A stretch of DNA of 64,000 nucleotides from Bacillus sp. NTK034 (GTDB lineage Bacteria > Bacillota > Bacilli > Bacillales > Cytobacillaceae). The stretch is from the NCBI RefSeq assembly GCF_017303275.1, contig NZ_JAFKOJ010000002.1, positions 310,001-374,000 on the forward strand, given 5' to 3'. The position numbers and the translations under genes were made by a program. Below, in pieces: positions 47,297-55,539 of this stretch (position 1 is the first letter of the stretch; each line of letters starts with the position of its first letter). A model generated the notes under the pieces. That model worked only from the letters and a program-made list of their open reading frames with translations. It made no database searches and had not been told where the DNA came from.

Positions 47297-47400
47297 TTTG
47301 GCACCCCTTGTTTTCTCACTGCATGACAATCCAATTAATCCGTATCCATCCCTTTGATGCAAAGAATTAGAACATACGGCAGGAATGTAATGCATGATTT

Positions 47401-47450
47401 AATTATGACTAGATACTAATATCATACGATAAGACCTTATAAAACTTCAA
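47401..47450 (-). promoter_or_regulatory. accBC promoter with FapR-like operator
   Basis: On the minus strand TTGAAG (47445-47450), 18 bases, TATGAT (47421-47426) is a good sigma-A promoter. Immediately after the -10, at 47401-47420, lies ATTAGTATCTAGTCATAATT. This agrees at 18 of 20 positions with the FapR consensus as I recall it (ATTAGTACCTAGTCTTAATT). The site would cover the transcription start, the usual place for this malonyl-CoA-sensing repressor. Binding is inferred. Confidence 0.65.
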
Positions 47451-47631
47451 CATCCTATTATGTACTGGATAATAATTTCTCTATCCATCCTCTGTTCCAT
47501 TTTAATATTTTTCTAATTTTTTGTGAAATGTTAAGGATTTTACGTGAAATTCAGCCAGATTTCTATAGTAAACAGGACTTTTATATTATGCACTTATATG
47601 AAAAAGTTACCAAACATATAATAAAATTATA

Positions 47632-47664
47632 AAAGGGAGCCCGCAGGAATTATGCTGGCTCCCC
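47632..47664 (-). terminator. Terminator of the spoIIIA operon
   Basis: On the minus strand GGGGAGCC, a loop of about 15 bases with an inner AGCA/TGC pairing, and GGCTCCC are followed by TTTTATAATTTT. It lies just after the spoIIIAH stop codon. Confidence 0.8.
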
Positions 47665-47673
47665 CTATATTAT

Positions 47674-48213
47674 CTACTTTTCAACCTGGAACTCAACGGC
47701 TACAGCCTCAAGCTGTCCAATTTCGTTCCTTACTTCCTGAATAATATTGTTTGCAGCAGAAGCTGAATGATCTTTTGCCTTAACCGTAATTTGAACCTTC
47801 TTTCCATCAGCACGGACAAGTACATCTTCATAATCCATCGCCCTTATTAATGTTTCAAGCATCGCTTCTTTTTGAGCGATTTCATTTAATTCATCAATTT
47901 GATCTTTTGCCTTCATTCTTTCTTCAGCCGGAAGATCAGTTTGACCGAGGACCTCTGTAAGATCCTCCTTCATGCGGCTGCGCTCATCGTCAAGCTGAAG
48001 GCGCAAAGTCTCAAACATTTCATCACTGGCAGTGTTTGTAATGATTGCCTTGCCATCTTCACTTTCAACTGATTCCATTTCTCCCTCTGCCTTTTCTTCC
48101 ATTGCAGCAAGGTCACTGCCTTTTTGCTCCGGAGATGTTACATAATATACAGATAAGACAACCACCAAACTCAGCATTGTTAATAGCCAGACCGTTTGTT
48201 TCTTTAAAAGCAT
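47674..48213 (-). CDS. spoIIIAH: Stage III sporulation protein AH
   Basis: SpoIIIAH sits in the mother-cell membrane and binds forespore SpoIIQ, forming the channel between the two compartments. The 179-residue protein has a basic N-terminus and one membrane helix (WLLTMLSLVVVLSVYYVTSP, residues 9-28). A coiled-coil region and a C-terminal YscJ/FliF-like ring-building domain (MLETLIRAMDYEDVLVRADG onward) follow. It is the last gene of the operon and ends in a terminator. Confidence 0.95.
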   Translation of the reverse strand: MLLKKQTVWLLTMLSLVVVLSVYYVTSPEQKGSDLAAMEEKAEGEMESVESEDGKAIITNTASDEMFETLRLQLDDERSRMKEDLTEVLGQTDLPAEERMKAKDQIDELNEIAQKEAMLETLIRAMDYEDVLVRADGKKVQITVKAKDHSASAANNIIQEVRNEIGQLEAVAVEFQVEK

Positions 48214-48216
48214 CTA

Positions 48217-48885
48217 TTATTCCCCCTTAGTTTTTTTTGGCATTACAGATACTCTATGACTTGGAACATCAAGCGCTCTTGTTACTGCCTCTATAATCCA
48301 CTTTTTCACTTGTATATTTTCAGCCCCTTTTGCCACAACCAGCACTCCCCTTATTTCAGGTTTCTTGGTTTCTATGACAATGGGAACCTCTTTTTCTCCA
48401 TTTCGGACAATCACAAGCTGTTCCTCCTGTGACTGATCCTCAACCTTCCTTTTGCCGCCTTCCCGATCTGTTTCATCGGTTTTCTGTGTTTGGGTCGTTT
48501 TGTTTTTTTCAAGGACTTTCTTCTCTGTGGCATCCACATTAACCACAACAGTGGCATCTTCTACGCCGACGATTGCGTCAAGTGCCTCTTTTATTTGAGC
48601 TTCGTATGCCTTTTCATAATTGGCGATTGTGTCATTTCCTCCAGATTTCTGCTGGCCGAATACCGGCACCTCTTCTTCCTGCTTCACTTCTTCCCCATTC
48701 TTAAAAACGGATAAATCCTCGGTGGAGCCGTCATCTTGAAACAGCGTATTGCTGATCAGCATGATCGCTGCTCCAAAAAGTAGTACAAGCAGCAAATAAT
48801 GGAATTTACCGGGTTTCTTATCAGACTGACCATCTTTGGAAATCAGCTTCTTTATCCATGTGAAAGGACCTTTTTCATTATCCAT
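48217..48885 (-). CDS. spoIIIAG: Stage III sporulation protein AG
   Basis: SpoIIIAG forms a large ring in the intermembrane space as part of the feeding-tube channel. The 222-residue protein has a short cytoplasmic head, a membrane helix at about residues 27-46 (FHYLLLVLLFGAAIMLISNT), and a ring-building domain with ALDAIVGVEDATVVVNVDAT near 90. A charged insertion and the C-terminal EIRGVLVVAKGAENIQVKK follow. It overlaps spoIIIAF by 8 bases and precedes spoIIIAH by 3 bases. Confidence 0.95.
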   Translation of the reverse strand: MDNEKGPFTWIKKLISKDGQSDKKPGKFHYLLLVLLFGAAIMLISNTLFQDDGSTEDLSVFKNGEEVKQEEEVPVFGQQKSGGNDTIANYEKAYEAQIKEALDAIVGVEDATVVVNVDATEKKVLEKNKTTQTQKTDETDREGGKRKVEDQSQEEQLVIVRNGEKEVPIVIETKKPEIRGVLVVAKGAENIQVKKWIIEAVTRALDVPSHRVSVMPKKTKGE

Positions 48886-49510
48886 CCTTATCCATATTCC
48901 CCCCTTCTACCAGAACTTCGATTGAGTTTGCGTCTACATTCCATTTTTGTGCGAGAAGAGAAGCAATTCCTACTGCATCTTCATGTTCGGGCCCGCTGGA
49001 TGGAAGAGGTTTCCCGGCATTGATTTCCACTGTTTTAACCACTTCTACAGCTTCAGCTTCTGCATCTTCTGCTTTGAGTTGGATCATGACCTTTTGCAGG
49101 TTATCCGGGAAGGCTTGATCACTGCTTTCATCTACTAAAATATCAATGTTAGCAATTTCCAGACCGTACTGTTCCATCAACTCCTCTTCTGCGTCCTGTT
49201 TCATGTGGACAGCCATTTGTTCTAAAATATATGCATCACTTGAGGCTTGTATTTCTTTTTTCTTCATTTCTATTAAATTTTCCATATTTTTTTCTCCGGA
49301 TGCCTCAAAAACCGGCACTGAAACAAGTGCCTCTTCAAAATCACTTGATATAATTCTTAAAATTGGTGTAAGTATAATCGCAATCAGCAGCAGCCCTGTC
49401 ACCATTTTTGTGTATTTCTGAAGCTTGGAACTGGGGAGGAGCATATCTATGACAGTGGCAAGCAGAACAAATAATATGATGTTCGTTACCCATTCTTTTA
49501 TGAAATCCAC
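48878..49510 (-). CDS. spoIIIAF: Stage III sporulation protein AF
   Basis: The 210-residue membrane protein has two N-terminal helices (residues 8-27 and 35-55) and a soluble domain with a ring-building fold resembling those of SpoIIIAG/AH. Opening WVTNIILFVLLATVIDMLLP and MVTGLLLIAIILTPIL are typical of the family. It is a predicted component of the SpoIIIA-SpoIIQ channel. It starts 12 bases after the spoIIIAE stop codon and overlaps spoIIIAG. Confidence 0.94.
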   Translation of the reverse strand: MDFIKEWVTNIILFVLLATVIDMLLPSSKLQKYTKMVTGLLLIAIILTPILRIISSDFEEALVSVPVFEASGEKNMENLIEMKKKEIQASSDAYILEQMAVHMKQDAEEELMEQYGLEIANIDILVDESSDQAFPDNLQKVMIQLKAEDAEAEAVEVVKTVEINAGKPLPSSGPEHEDAVGIASLLAQKWNVDANSIEVLVEGGNMDKDG

Positions 49511-49522
49511 TTCATTCCCTCC

Positions 49523-50722
49523 CTACCTGACCATCATGGTCAAATTACCGGCTGCTATAATAACCGTAATACTAAGGAAAAACATCAGGGAGACGATGGC
49601 CAGAGCGGCAAAAACATAGATGATGCTTTTGCTGATTATATCCAGGCAGGATATGATCGGCCCTCCCCCCAGCGGCTGCAAAATGGCTGCCGCGAATTTA
49701 TATATAAACGCAATCATCAAAATTTTGATTGCAGGAAAAGCTGCGATAATAAGGAGAATGGCGACTCCTGCTATCCCAACAGTATTTTTCAATAGCACCG
49801 AAGCGCTAATTACTGTATCGGTCGCATCTGTAAACATCCTTCCAATGACCGGAATGAAATTTCCAGTAATAAATTTTGCTGTACGAATGGTAATTCCATC
49901 TGTAACCGCAGCTGAGGCTCCCTGAACTGATATAACTCCCAAAAAGACTGTCAGAAACATCCCAAGAAGCCCTATGCTCCAATTCCGGAGCAGATTCGCA
50001 AGCTGAGTTACCTTATAGTGTTCTGACAATGTGCTGACAATGCTTAACAGGGCTGATAAAAATAAAAGCGGAAGGATGACATACTGGATAAATAATCCGC
50101 TGACATTCATCAAAAATAAAATCACCGGGTGGAAAAAAGCAGCGGATACCACACCTCCCGAAGAAGCAATCAGTGCAAGCAGCAGCGGTATTAGAGCCAT
50201 TATGAATGACACCATGGTTGAAATGGTTTCCTGTGTGTAAGTGATCGCAACATGAAAGCTGTTCAGTGCAATAATTATTAAAACCATGAACACGATTGAG
50301 TATGCCGCTTTACTGACAGTGCTTTTTTCAAATGAATTCTGCAGAGACTGGAGGAACATGCTGAATACCGTCAGCAATATCAGGGTTCCCAGCAGCTTTC
50401 CATTTACAATGAACTCATGGAACACAAACTTCGTTGCACCGGCAGCCCACTCTTTCAGTGAGAATTCCTTTTCTCCCTTTATAAATTCATATAGACTCCC
50501 CTTTTGGCTTTCAGGCAAAAAGCCTCCATACTCAGTTGTGATTTCTTCCCAAAATCCTTTTAATTCATTAAGATCTAACTTCTCCACCTGAGATTCTACT
50601 AAATCCTCGGGAGATATCGTTTCCTCTGCTTCGCCGGTCTTAGGTGAGGCTTGTACAATTGGTGCCAGGAAAAAGAATAGAATTAAGCTAAACCATAAAA
50701 TTTTCTGCATCCTTTGCTTCAT
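49523..50722 (-). CDS. spoIIIAE: Stage III sporulation protein AE
   Basis: SpoIIIAE is the large polytopic membrane component of the channel. The 399-residue protein has an N-terminal signal-like segment ending near APIVQASP, an extracellular-type region of about 90 residues, then roughly seven membrane helices with the conserved LRNWSIGLLGMFLTVFLGVI segment. The length equals that of B. subtilis. It is transcribed within spoIIIAA-AH. Confidence 0.95.
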   Translation of the reverse strand: MKQRMQKILWFSLILFFFLAPIVQASPKTGEAEETISPEDLVESQVEKLDLNELKGFWEEITTEYGGFLPESQKGSLYEFIKGEKEFSLKEWAAGATKFVFHEFIVNGKLLGTLILLTVFSMFLQSLQNSFEKSTVSKAAYSIVFMVLIIIALNSFHVAITYTQETISTMVSFIMALIPLLLALIASSGGVVSAAFFHPVILFLMNVSGLFIQYVILPLLFLSALLSIVSTLSEHYKVTQLANLLRNWSIGLLGMFLTVFLGVISVQGASAAVTDGITIRTAKFITGNFIPVIGRMFTDATDTVISASVLLKNTVGIAGVAILLIIAAFPAIKILMIAFIYKFAAAILQPLGGGPIISCLDIISKSIIYVFAALAIVSLMFFLSITVIIAAGNLTMMVR

Positions 50723-50811
50723 TTTTTCACCTCTTTTAAAAGACCCTATCTAATACAGCAATATGTGCTTGTCCACTCCGGCGGCCTTCATATTCAGAAG
50801 ACCTGAGCAAG

Positions 50812-51201
50812 CTAGCTCGGAATCATGCGAATGATGGTTTCGATTAATACAGTAAGGATCGGGATTGCCATGGCTAGGATAAGTATCTTCCCGCCCATCT
50901 CAATTTTTGCTGCAATGGCCCCCTGTCCTGCATCTTTCGTGATCTGGGCTGCAAATTCAGCAATATAGGCTATTCCGATTATTTTTAAAATGGTTTCAAC
51001 ATATACGATATTCACCTTTGCATTGACGGCAATCTTTTCAATCATATGGATAATGGCATAAATTTGGTCGACGAGAAAAAGAAAGATGGCACAGCCGACA
51101 AAAACAATCAGCAAAAAAGCAAAATTGGGTTTTTGCTCCTTTACAATCAGCGCCAGGAAAGTGGCTACAAGCGAAAATCCGACTATCTGCAGAATTTCAA
51201 T
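50812..51201 (-). CDS. spoIIIAD: Stage III sporulation protein AD, apparent ATT start
   Basis: SpoIIIAD is a small membrane subunit of the channel. The frame is open and family-like upstream of the first ATG/GTG/TTG. It reads EILQIVGFSLVATFLALIVK and continues EQKPNFAF before LLIVFVGCAIFLFLVDQIYA. The only start that keeps this first helix is ATT at 51199-51201, seven bases after a run of AAAAGGGGGGG. That gives 129 residues, close to the 133 I recall for B. subtilis. The TTG at 51114 would delete the first helix. A sequencing error or a rare AUU start are both possible. Confidence 0.88.
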   Translation of the reverse strand: MEILQIVGFSLVATFLALIVKEQKPNFAFLLIVFVGCAIFLFLVDQIYAIIHMIEKIAVNAKVNIVYVETILKIIGIAYIAEFAAQITKDAGQGAIAAKIEMGGKILILAMAIPILTVLIETIIRMIPS

Positions 51202-51217
51202 GGCTGAGCCCCCCCTT

Positions 51218-51424
51218 TTAACCCTGAAACAAAAAAACAGATTTTATTTTTTGGAACAGGTTATCTACAATGGAAGCAACCATGAACAAGATATATATAA
51301 ATCCGAACAGCGTCACCCATTGTGCGTATTCCTTTTTGCCCACCTGATCAAGAATAGTATGCAAAAAGGCTACAACGATTCCGACACCTGCAATCTTAAA
51401 TATGATATCTACCTCTAGGCCCAT
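51218..51424 (-). CDS. spoIIIAC: Stage III sporulation protein AC
   Basis: The 68-residue protein has two membrane helices (about residues 6-24 and 37-54) and the conserved FKIAGVGIVVAFLHTILDQ and FGFIYILFMVASIVDNLF. I chose the ATG at 51424 (MGLEVDIIF) behind AGGGGGAG, which gives the same length as B. subtilis. A longer frame from 51460 lacks support. It is a membrane part of the SpoIIIA channel and lies between AB and AD. Confidence 0.95.
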   Translation of the reverse strand: MGLEVDIIFKIAGVGIVVAFLHTILDQVGKKEYAQWVTLFGFIYILFMVASIVDNLFQKIKSVFLFQG

Positions 51425-51479
51425 CTTTTCTCCCCCTAAGCTCTGATCAGCGTCCGGCAATTCAAGCTGCCGGCGTGTC

Positions 51480-51995
51480 CTACATTAGTAAAATAATTAA
51501 GAGCAATCCGGATAAAAACCCCAGACTTTTGACCATTCTCTCGTATTTCACTTGTCTGTCATGTGCATCTGCTTCTTCACGTTCCAGGTGGGAAAGGGTC
51601 AGCATGATCTGCTTTTGCTGGGATAGACGGTCATGTCTTCCAAGTGTTTCGCCAAATTGCTTCATAATCTCAAATTCCCCCTGTTTAAAAGCTGTCATTT
51701 TCCAAGTTTCCTTCAAACTTTCTTCCCAGGCGTCCTTAACGGTCGTCTCGGAATCAGTCAATTTCTTTGCAAAGGATTCAAAGAACCAGGATAGCGGCTT
51801 GGAAAGCTGGGCAGAAAGTCTTCTGGCTGCTTCATGAAGAGGCGTATGGCCATACATAATCTCAGCCTCCAGCGACTGCAGGGCCGATTTAAGCTGGCGA
51901 AGCTGGCGCGGCCTTTCGGTCAGATGCCTCGAAGCTTCAAACCCTGCCCACGTTGTAGCAATGATGATCAAAACAGCTCCAATAACCTTCATCAT
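51480..51995 (-). CDS. spoIIIAB: Stage III sporulation protein AB
   Basis: The 171-residue protein has an N-terminal helix (VIGAVLIIIATTWAGFEAS), a soluble helical domain with ERPRQLRQLKSALQSLEAEI and MYGHTPLHEAARRL, and a C-terminal membrane helix. It resembles the GspF-like platform proteins of secretion systems and is thought to pair with the SpoIIIAA ATPase. Its start follows the spoIIIAA stop directly. Length matches B. subtilis. Confidence 0.95.
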   Translation of the reverse strand: MMKVIGAVLIIIATTWAGFEASRHLTERPRQLRQLKSALQSLEAEIMYGHTPLHEAARRLSAQLSKPLSWFFESFAKKLTDSETTVKDAWEESLKETWKMTAFKQGEFEIMKQFGETLGRHDRLSQQKQIMLTLSHLEREEADAHDRQVKYERMVKSLGFLSGLLLIILLM

Positions 51996-52919
51996 TTACA
52001 TCACGCCCGCTTTATATGGGTATCCTGCAACGTCTGAGTTTCTAATGCACAAAATGCTGCCTGGCCCTTCTTTCCTGCCCAGTTCAATAAAACGCTGAAA
52101 AATGCCCATTTCCAGTATGGCTTGTAAAGTGGGGCGCTTCTTAATTTCTTCCAGCGAATTTCCATGTGTGGTCATAATCAGCTTTATTCCGGCATTTACA
52201 GCCTCCATTATGGCCTCTGCATCTTCATGCCTGCCAATTTCATCAACAACCAGAACCTCGGGGCTCATGGAACGAATCATCATCATCATGCCTTCAGCTT
52301 TTGGACAGGCATCAAGGACATCAATTCTATTCCCAAATGTCATTTGCGGGATCCCGTTCACACATCCTGCTATTTCGGAGCGTTCATCCACAATCCCAAC
52401 CTTGCTGGCAGGAAAGTCATCATTGGGATCACCAGATGAAATGATTCTTGCAATGTCGCGCAGTAAGGTGGTTTTACCAGTCTGCGGCGGACCAATAATC
52501 ATGGTATGCAGCCACCCATCATTGTAAATTCGGGGAATCAGATTCTTGGCAATGCCAATTTTCTCCCTGGCAATTCTAATGTTAAAAGAGGAAATATCTC
52601 TGATTGCCTTAACCTTTCCTTGTTCAAGAATGACCTTTCCGGCAAGCCCTACCCTATGGCCGCCTTCAATCGTGATATAACCTCTCTTCAGTTCTTCCTC
52701 CAGTGTATAAATGGAAAAATGGCTTATTTTATTCAGCAAATGCACGGCATCCTCTGACTCAACTATATAAGGGAGATAATGCGGCACCCCCCTTGCTGTC
52801 AGCTCAATGGGTCTGGAAATGCGGACCCTGATTTCCTCCAGATCGTCTAAGATTTGCGGAGGGATTCTCAGTATTTGTTCGGCAATTTTTTTCGGCAAAA
52901 AGGCTATAATCGTTTCCAT
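51996..52919 (-). CDS. spoIIIAA: Stage III sporulation protein AA (secretion-type ATPase)
   Basis: SpoIIIAA is the AAA+ ATPase of the forespore channel, related to type II/IV secretion ATPases. Walker A is MIIGPPQTGKTTLLRD near residue 140; Walker B is PEVLVVDEIGRHEDAEA near 220. I chose the ATG at 52919 (METIIAFLPKKIAEQIL, 307 aa) behind GGAGGAG. The longer frame from 52988 runs through the ribosome binding site and the sigma-E promoter. It is the first gene of spoIIIAA-AH. Confidence 0.96.
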   Translation of the reverse strand: METIIAFLPKKIAEQILRIPPQILDDLEEIRVRISRPIELTARGVPHYLPYIVESEDAVHLLNKISHFSIYTLEEELKRGYITIEGGHRVGLAGKVILEQGKVKAIRDISSFNIRIAREKIGIAKNLIPRIYNDGWLHTMIIGPPQTGKTTLLRDIARIISSGDPNDDFPASKVGIVDERSEIAGCVNGIPQMTFGNRIDVLDACPKAEGMMMMIRSMSPEVLVVDEIGRHEDAEAIMEAVNAGIKLIMTTHGNSLEEIKKRPTLQAILEMGIFQRFIELGRKEGPGSILCIRNSDVAGYPYKAGVM

Positions 52920-52969
52920 GTCTGCTCCTCCATTCATCATCTGATTTCGGACTAGCTTCTCATTATTTA

Positions 52970-52999
52970 AAATGTATGCCTGAGGCAAAACAATATGAC
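52970..52999 (-). promoter_or_regulatory. Sigma-E promoter of the spoIIIA operon
   Basis: On the minus strand GTCATATT (52992-52999), 13 bases, CATACATTT (52970-52978) fits the sigma-E consensus KMATATT / CATACAHT. It lies about 50 bases ahead of the spoIIIAA start, in line with the known mother-cell expression of this operon. Confidence 0.87.
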
Positions 53000-53109
53000 T
53001 TAGATTTGCAAGCTTCTCATTTATTTAGGGACAAGCTTTTCGCCGAGTAAAAAAAATCTTTTCTCCAAAAAATAACCCTAAGAAAGTTGGTAAAGGCGGG
53101 TGTCATTAT

Positions 53110-54492
53110 ATGAAAGCTAAATGTGTTTACATTATGGTTATTTTTCATCTTTTAGTCCTTGGCTTCTTCCCTGCAGAAGGAATGGCTCATCAGAAAATTG
53201 CAAAAGGACCGCAAAATGTCATTCTGATGATTGGAGACGGAATGGGAATTGGCCAGATTGAGATTGCAAGAAAACTGGAATATGGAAAGGATGGTCGGTT
53301 GTTTCTGGAATCTCTCCCTCACACGGCATTGGTGCATACCGAATCTGCCAATAATTTTGTTACAGACTCAGCTGCCGGCGGCACTGCACTTGCAATTGGA
53401 AAAAAAACAAATAATGAGATGATCGGAGTCACTCCTGATGGTAAGGAGTCAGACAGCATTCTGGATTTATTCAAGAAAAGCGGAAAAAAGGCGGGGATTA
53501 TCTCTACCAATACAGTTACAGACGCAACACCTGCCGCCTTTACAGCAAGTGTTACAAACAGATGGTCTGGACAGGAGGAAATTGCACGCCAGCAGCTGAA
53601 TAATGAGGTGGATGTGTTAATGGGAGGCGGGAGAGCCTATTTCAGTCAGGAAAAGCAAGGCGGGAAGGATTTAATTAAGGAGGCCAGGATGAAAGGCTAT
53701 GAATATGTTAGCAATCGGGAGGAAATGCAGAAAGCAAAAGGGGGAAAACTTCTTGGATTGTTCAATAATGGATATATGAACTTTAAACTGGACCGTCCTT
53801 TAAAAAACAGCAAGGAACCAAGCTTAAAAGAAATGACTGAAAAAGCGATCAGTGTTCTCTCAAAAGGTAATCATGGATTTTTCCTTATGGCTGAAGGCGC
53901 AAGGATTGACCACGCTTCACACGCAGGCGATATTACAAGCATCTGGAAAGAAACCATTGAATTTGATGAAGCTGTCAAGTATGCGGTTGAATGGGCAAAA
54001 AAGGACAAAGAGACACTGGTGTTGGTTGCCGCTGATCACGAAACCATGGGTATATCAGCATCAGAGCCGCTGGATATACAGCAGTTAAAAGAAATCAAGG
54101 CGACCCCGCAGTATATGGTCAGCCAATTTGCCAGAGATGAAAATAGGGGCACTTACCGGTCAGAAAGCGTTAAGAATGTCTTAAAAAAGTATGCAAATAT
54201 TGATTTAACCGAGCAGGAAATTGAAACATTTAATGGCAAGCTGATGAAAACAGACAGCCAGGTTTATCCTCAATATTTAGCTGCATGGGAAATAGGCAGC
54301 CTGATTGCAGAAAAATATCATGGGGGAATTTTAACGAATAAAGTAAGATCTCTCAGCTCAACCGGCGGACATACAGGCAATATGATCCCTTTATTTGCTT
54401 ATGGCATTGGGAGCGAAACTTTTACAGGAGTGATGGAGAATACGGATATCCCTAAGAGAATTGCGCGGCTGTTGAATTACAGCTGGGATTAA
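53110..54492 (+). CDS. Alkaline phosphatase, secreted
   Basis: The 460-residue enzyme hydrolyses phosphate monoesters outside the cell. It has an N-terminal signal peptide (about residues 1-26, ending near GMAHQ). The first metal site is MIGDGMGIGQ near 40. The nucleophile Ser is in VTDSAAGGTALA near 87. Metal ligands recur in EGARIDHASHAGD near 265, VAADHETMG near 310 and TGGHTGNMIP near 420. It belongs to the PhoA/PhoB family of Bacillus. No Pho box was recognised. It lies divergent from the spoIIIA operon, where B. subtilis has yqhV. Confidence 0.94.
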   Translation: MKAKCVYIMVIFHLLVLGFFPAEGMAHQKIAKGPQNVILMIGDGMGIGQIEIARKLEYGKDGRLFLESLPHTALVHTESANNFVTDSAAGGTALAIGKKTNNEMIGVTPDGKESDSILDLFKKSGKKAGIISTNTVTDATPAAFTASVTNRWSGQEEIARQQLNNEVDVLMGGGRAYFSQEKQGGKDLIKEARMKGYEYVSNREEMQKAKGGKLLGLFNNGYMNFKLDRPLKNSKEPSLKEMTEKAISVLSKGNHGFFLMAEGARIDHASHAGDITSIWKETIEFDEAVKYAVEWAKKDKETLVLVAADHETMGISASEPLDIQQLKEIKATPQYMVSQFARDENRGTYRSESVKNVLKKYANIDLTEQEIETFNGKLMKTDSQVYPQYLAAWEIGSLIAEKYHGGILTNKVRSLSSTGGHTGNMIPLFAYGIGSETFTGVMENTDIPKRIARLLNYSWD

Positions 54493-54566
54493 TAATGTAC
54501 GCATTTTCTTTCTTTCTCCCGCGTAATTCTAGAAAGATACCTCAATGAAAGCGGGGAATGAAATCC

Positions 54567-55253
54567 ATGTATTATTATCAGCCCTTTGTCCGCAATTCTG
54601 TGCAAACAGGAAGCCATTCCAGATCAAAGCCAAATATTTTAAGGGTTTCAGGTGAGGGGAAGCTAGCTGTACAGCCTGACCAGGCTAACATAAAGCTGGG
54701 GGTTTTAACAGAAGACCAGGAGCTTCAGAAAGCACAGGAACAGAATGCAGGTGCCATTTCAAGTATCAAAAAGGCTCTTAATGATATTGGAATAACAGAA
54801 AAGCAGATTCAAACGTCCGATTTCACCATTTTTCCGCAGTACGATTTTGTGGATGGCAAGCAAATTTTCCGCGGGTACAGGGTTGAGCATATACTAGGCA
54901 TTACTGTCGATGAGATAGAAAATACGGGACTTGTAGTGGATACAGCAGTGGATAACGGCGCAAACATTGTCAGAGGAATTCATTTTGAAGCTGAAAACCA
55001 GTCAGAATTGTACCAGCAGGCATTAATTCTGGCTGTTATGGATGCCTGCAAAAAGGCAGAAACAATCGCCTCTGCACTTAGAGTACATTTGATCAGCACC
55101 CCTGTATCCGTTGCGGAAAGAACTTTAGGCATAGAACAGCCTGTATCGTATCAATCCTCCACTTTTGTTAAAAGTGCCGTCAGCACGCCTATCCAGCCTG
55201 GTACCATAGACATAGAAAGCCAAATCACAGCAGAGTTCACCTATTATAGCTAA
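54567..55253 (+). CDS. SIMPL domain-containing protein (DUF541)
   Basis: The product has a SIMPL domain over almost all of its length. It begins with ILRVSGEGKLAVQPDQANIK, then LGVLTEDQELQKAQEQNA, FTIFPQYDFVDGKQIFRGYR and VDTAVDNGANIVRGIHFEAEN. Such proteins form periplasmic-type oligomers elsewhere; here no signal peptide is visible. I chose the ATG at 54567, nine bases after GGGGA. An ATG at 54558 would abut that site. The function is unknown. It follows the phosphatase gene by about 75 bases on the same strand. Confidence 0.88.
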   Translation: MYYYQPFVRNSVQTGSHSRSKPNILRVSGEGKLAVQPDQANIKLGVLTEDQELQKAQEQNAGAISSIKKALNDIGITEKQIQTSDFTIFPQYDFVDGKQIFRGYRVEHILGITVDEIENTGLVVDTAVDNGANIVRGIHFEAENQSELYQQALILAVMDACKKAETIASALRVHLISTPVSVAERTLGIEQPVSYQSSTFVKSAVSTPIQPGTIDIESQITAEFTYYS

Positions 55254-55338
55254 GAAATTTTCGTCTTATAATCATGAGGAAAAAGCTAATACTAATTATG
55301 TGTCACATAGTAACTTCCCGGAGAAATGAGGTTTGAGG

Positions 55339-55506
55339 ATGAATGAGAACTTAGGAGAATTTTTAAAAAACCAGAAAAAAGGCGACAGGGCTTATCTCGG
55401 CGGAACACGCGATAATAGAAATGCCCCTGCATCTGACCCTGATTATAATAATCGCAATGATACTGACATATCCCCCGGTGCTGAAGGCAGGAAATATAAA
55501 GGATAA
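55339..55506 (+). CDS. Small hydrophilic protein of unknown function
   Basis: A 55-codon frame begins MNENLGEFLKNQKKGDRAYL and ends SPGAEGRKYKG. It is rich in Asn, Asp, Gly and Arg, with no membrane segment. GAGGT lies about seven bases ahead of the ATG, and a strong terminator follows the stop codon at once. The codon composition reads like a real gene. I do not recognise a family. It is the last of three plus-strand genes inserted between spoIIIAA and efp. Confidence 0.65.
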   Translation: MNENLGEFLKNQKKGDRAYLGGTRDNRNAPASDPDYNNRNDTDISPGAEGRKYKG

Positions 55507-55507
55507 A

Positions 55508-55536
55508 AAAAATCCCGAGAAATCGGGATTTTTTTA
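55508..55536. terminator. Bidirectional terminator between the small gene and efp
   Basis: AATCCCGA, loop GAAA-type, TCGGGATT with A-run before and T-run after gives a U-tract on both strands. It serves the plus-strand unit and the minus-strand efp. Confidence 0.9.
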
Positions 55537-55539
55537 AAA

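Larger units (their letters stand above)
47297..47673. other. Gap between spoIIIAH and accB: accBC promoter region
   Basis: This 377-base AT-rich gap holds the accBC promoter with a FapR-like operator (47401-47450) and the spoIIIAH terminator (47632-47664). I see no gene in it. Confidence 0.7.
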
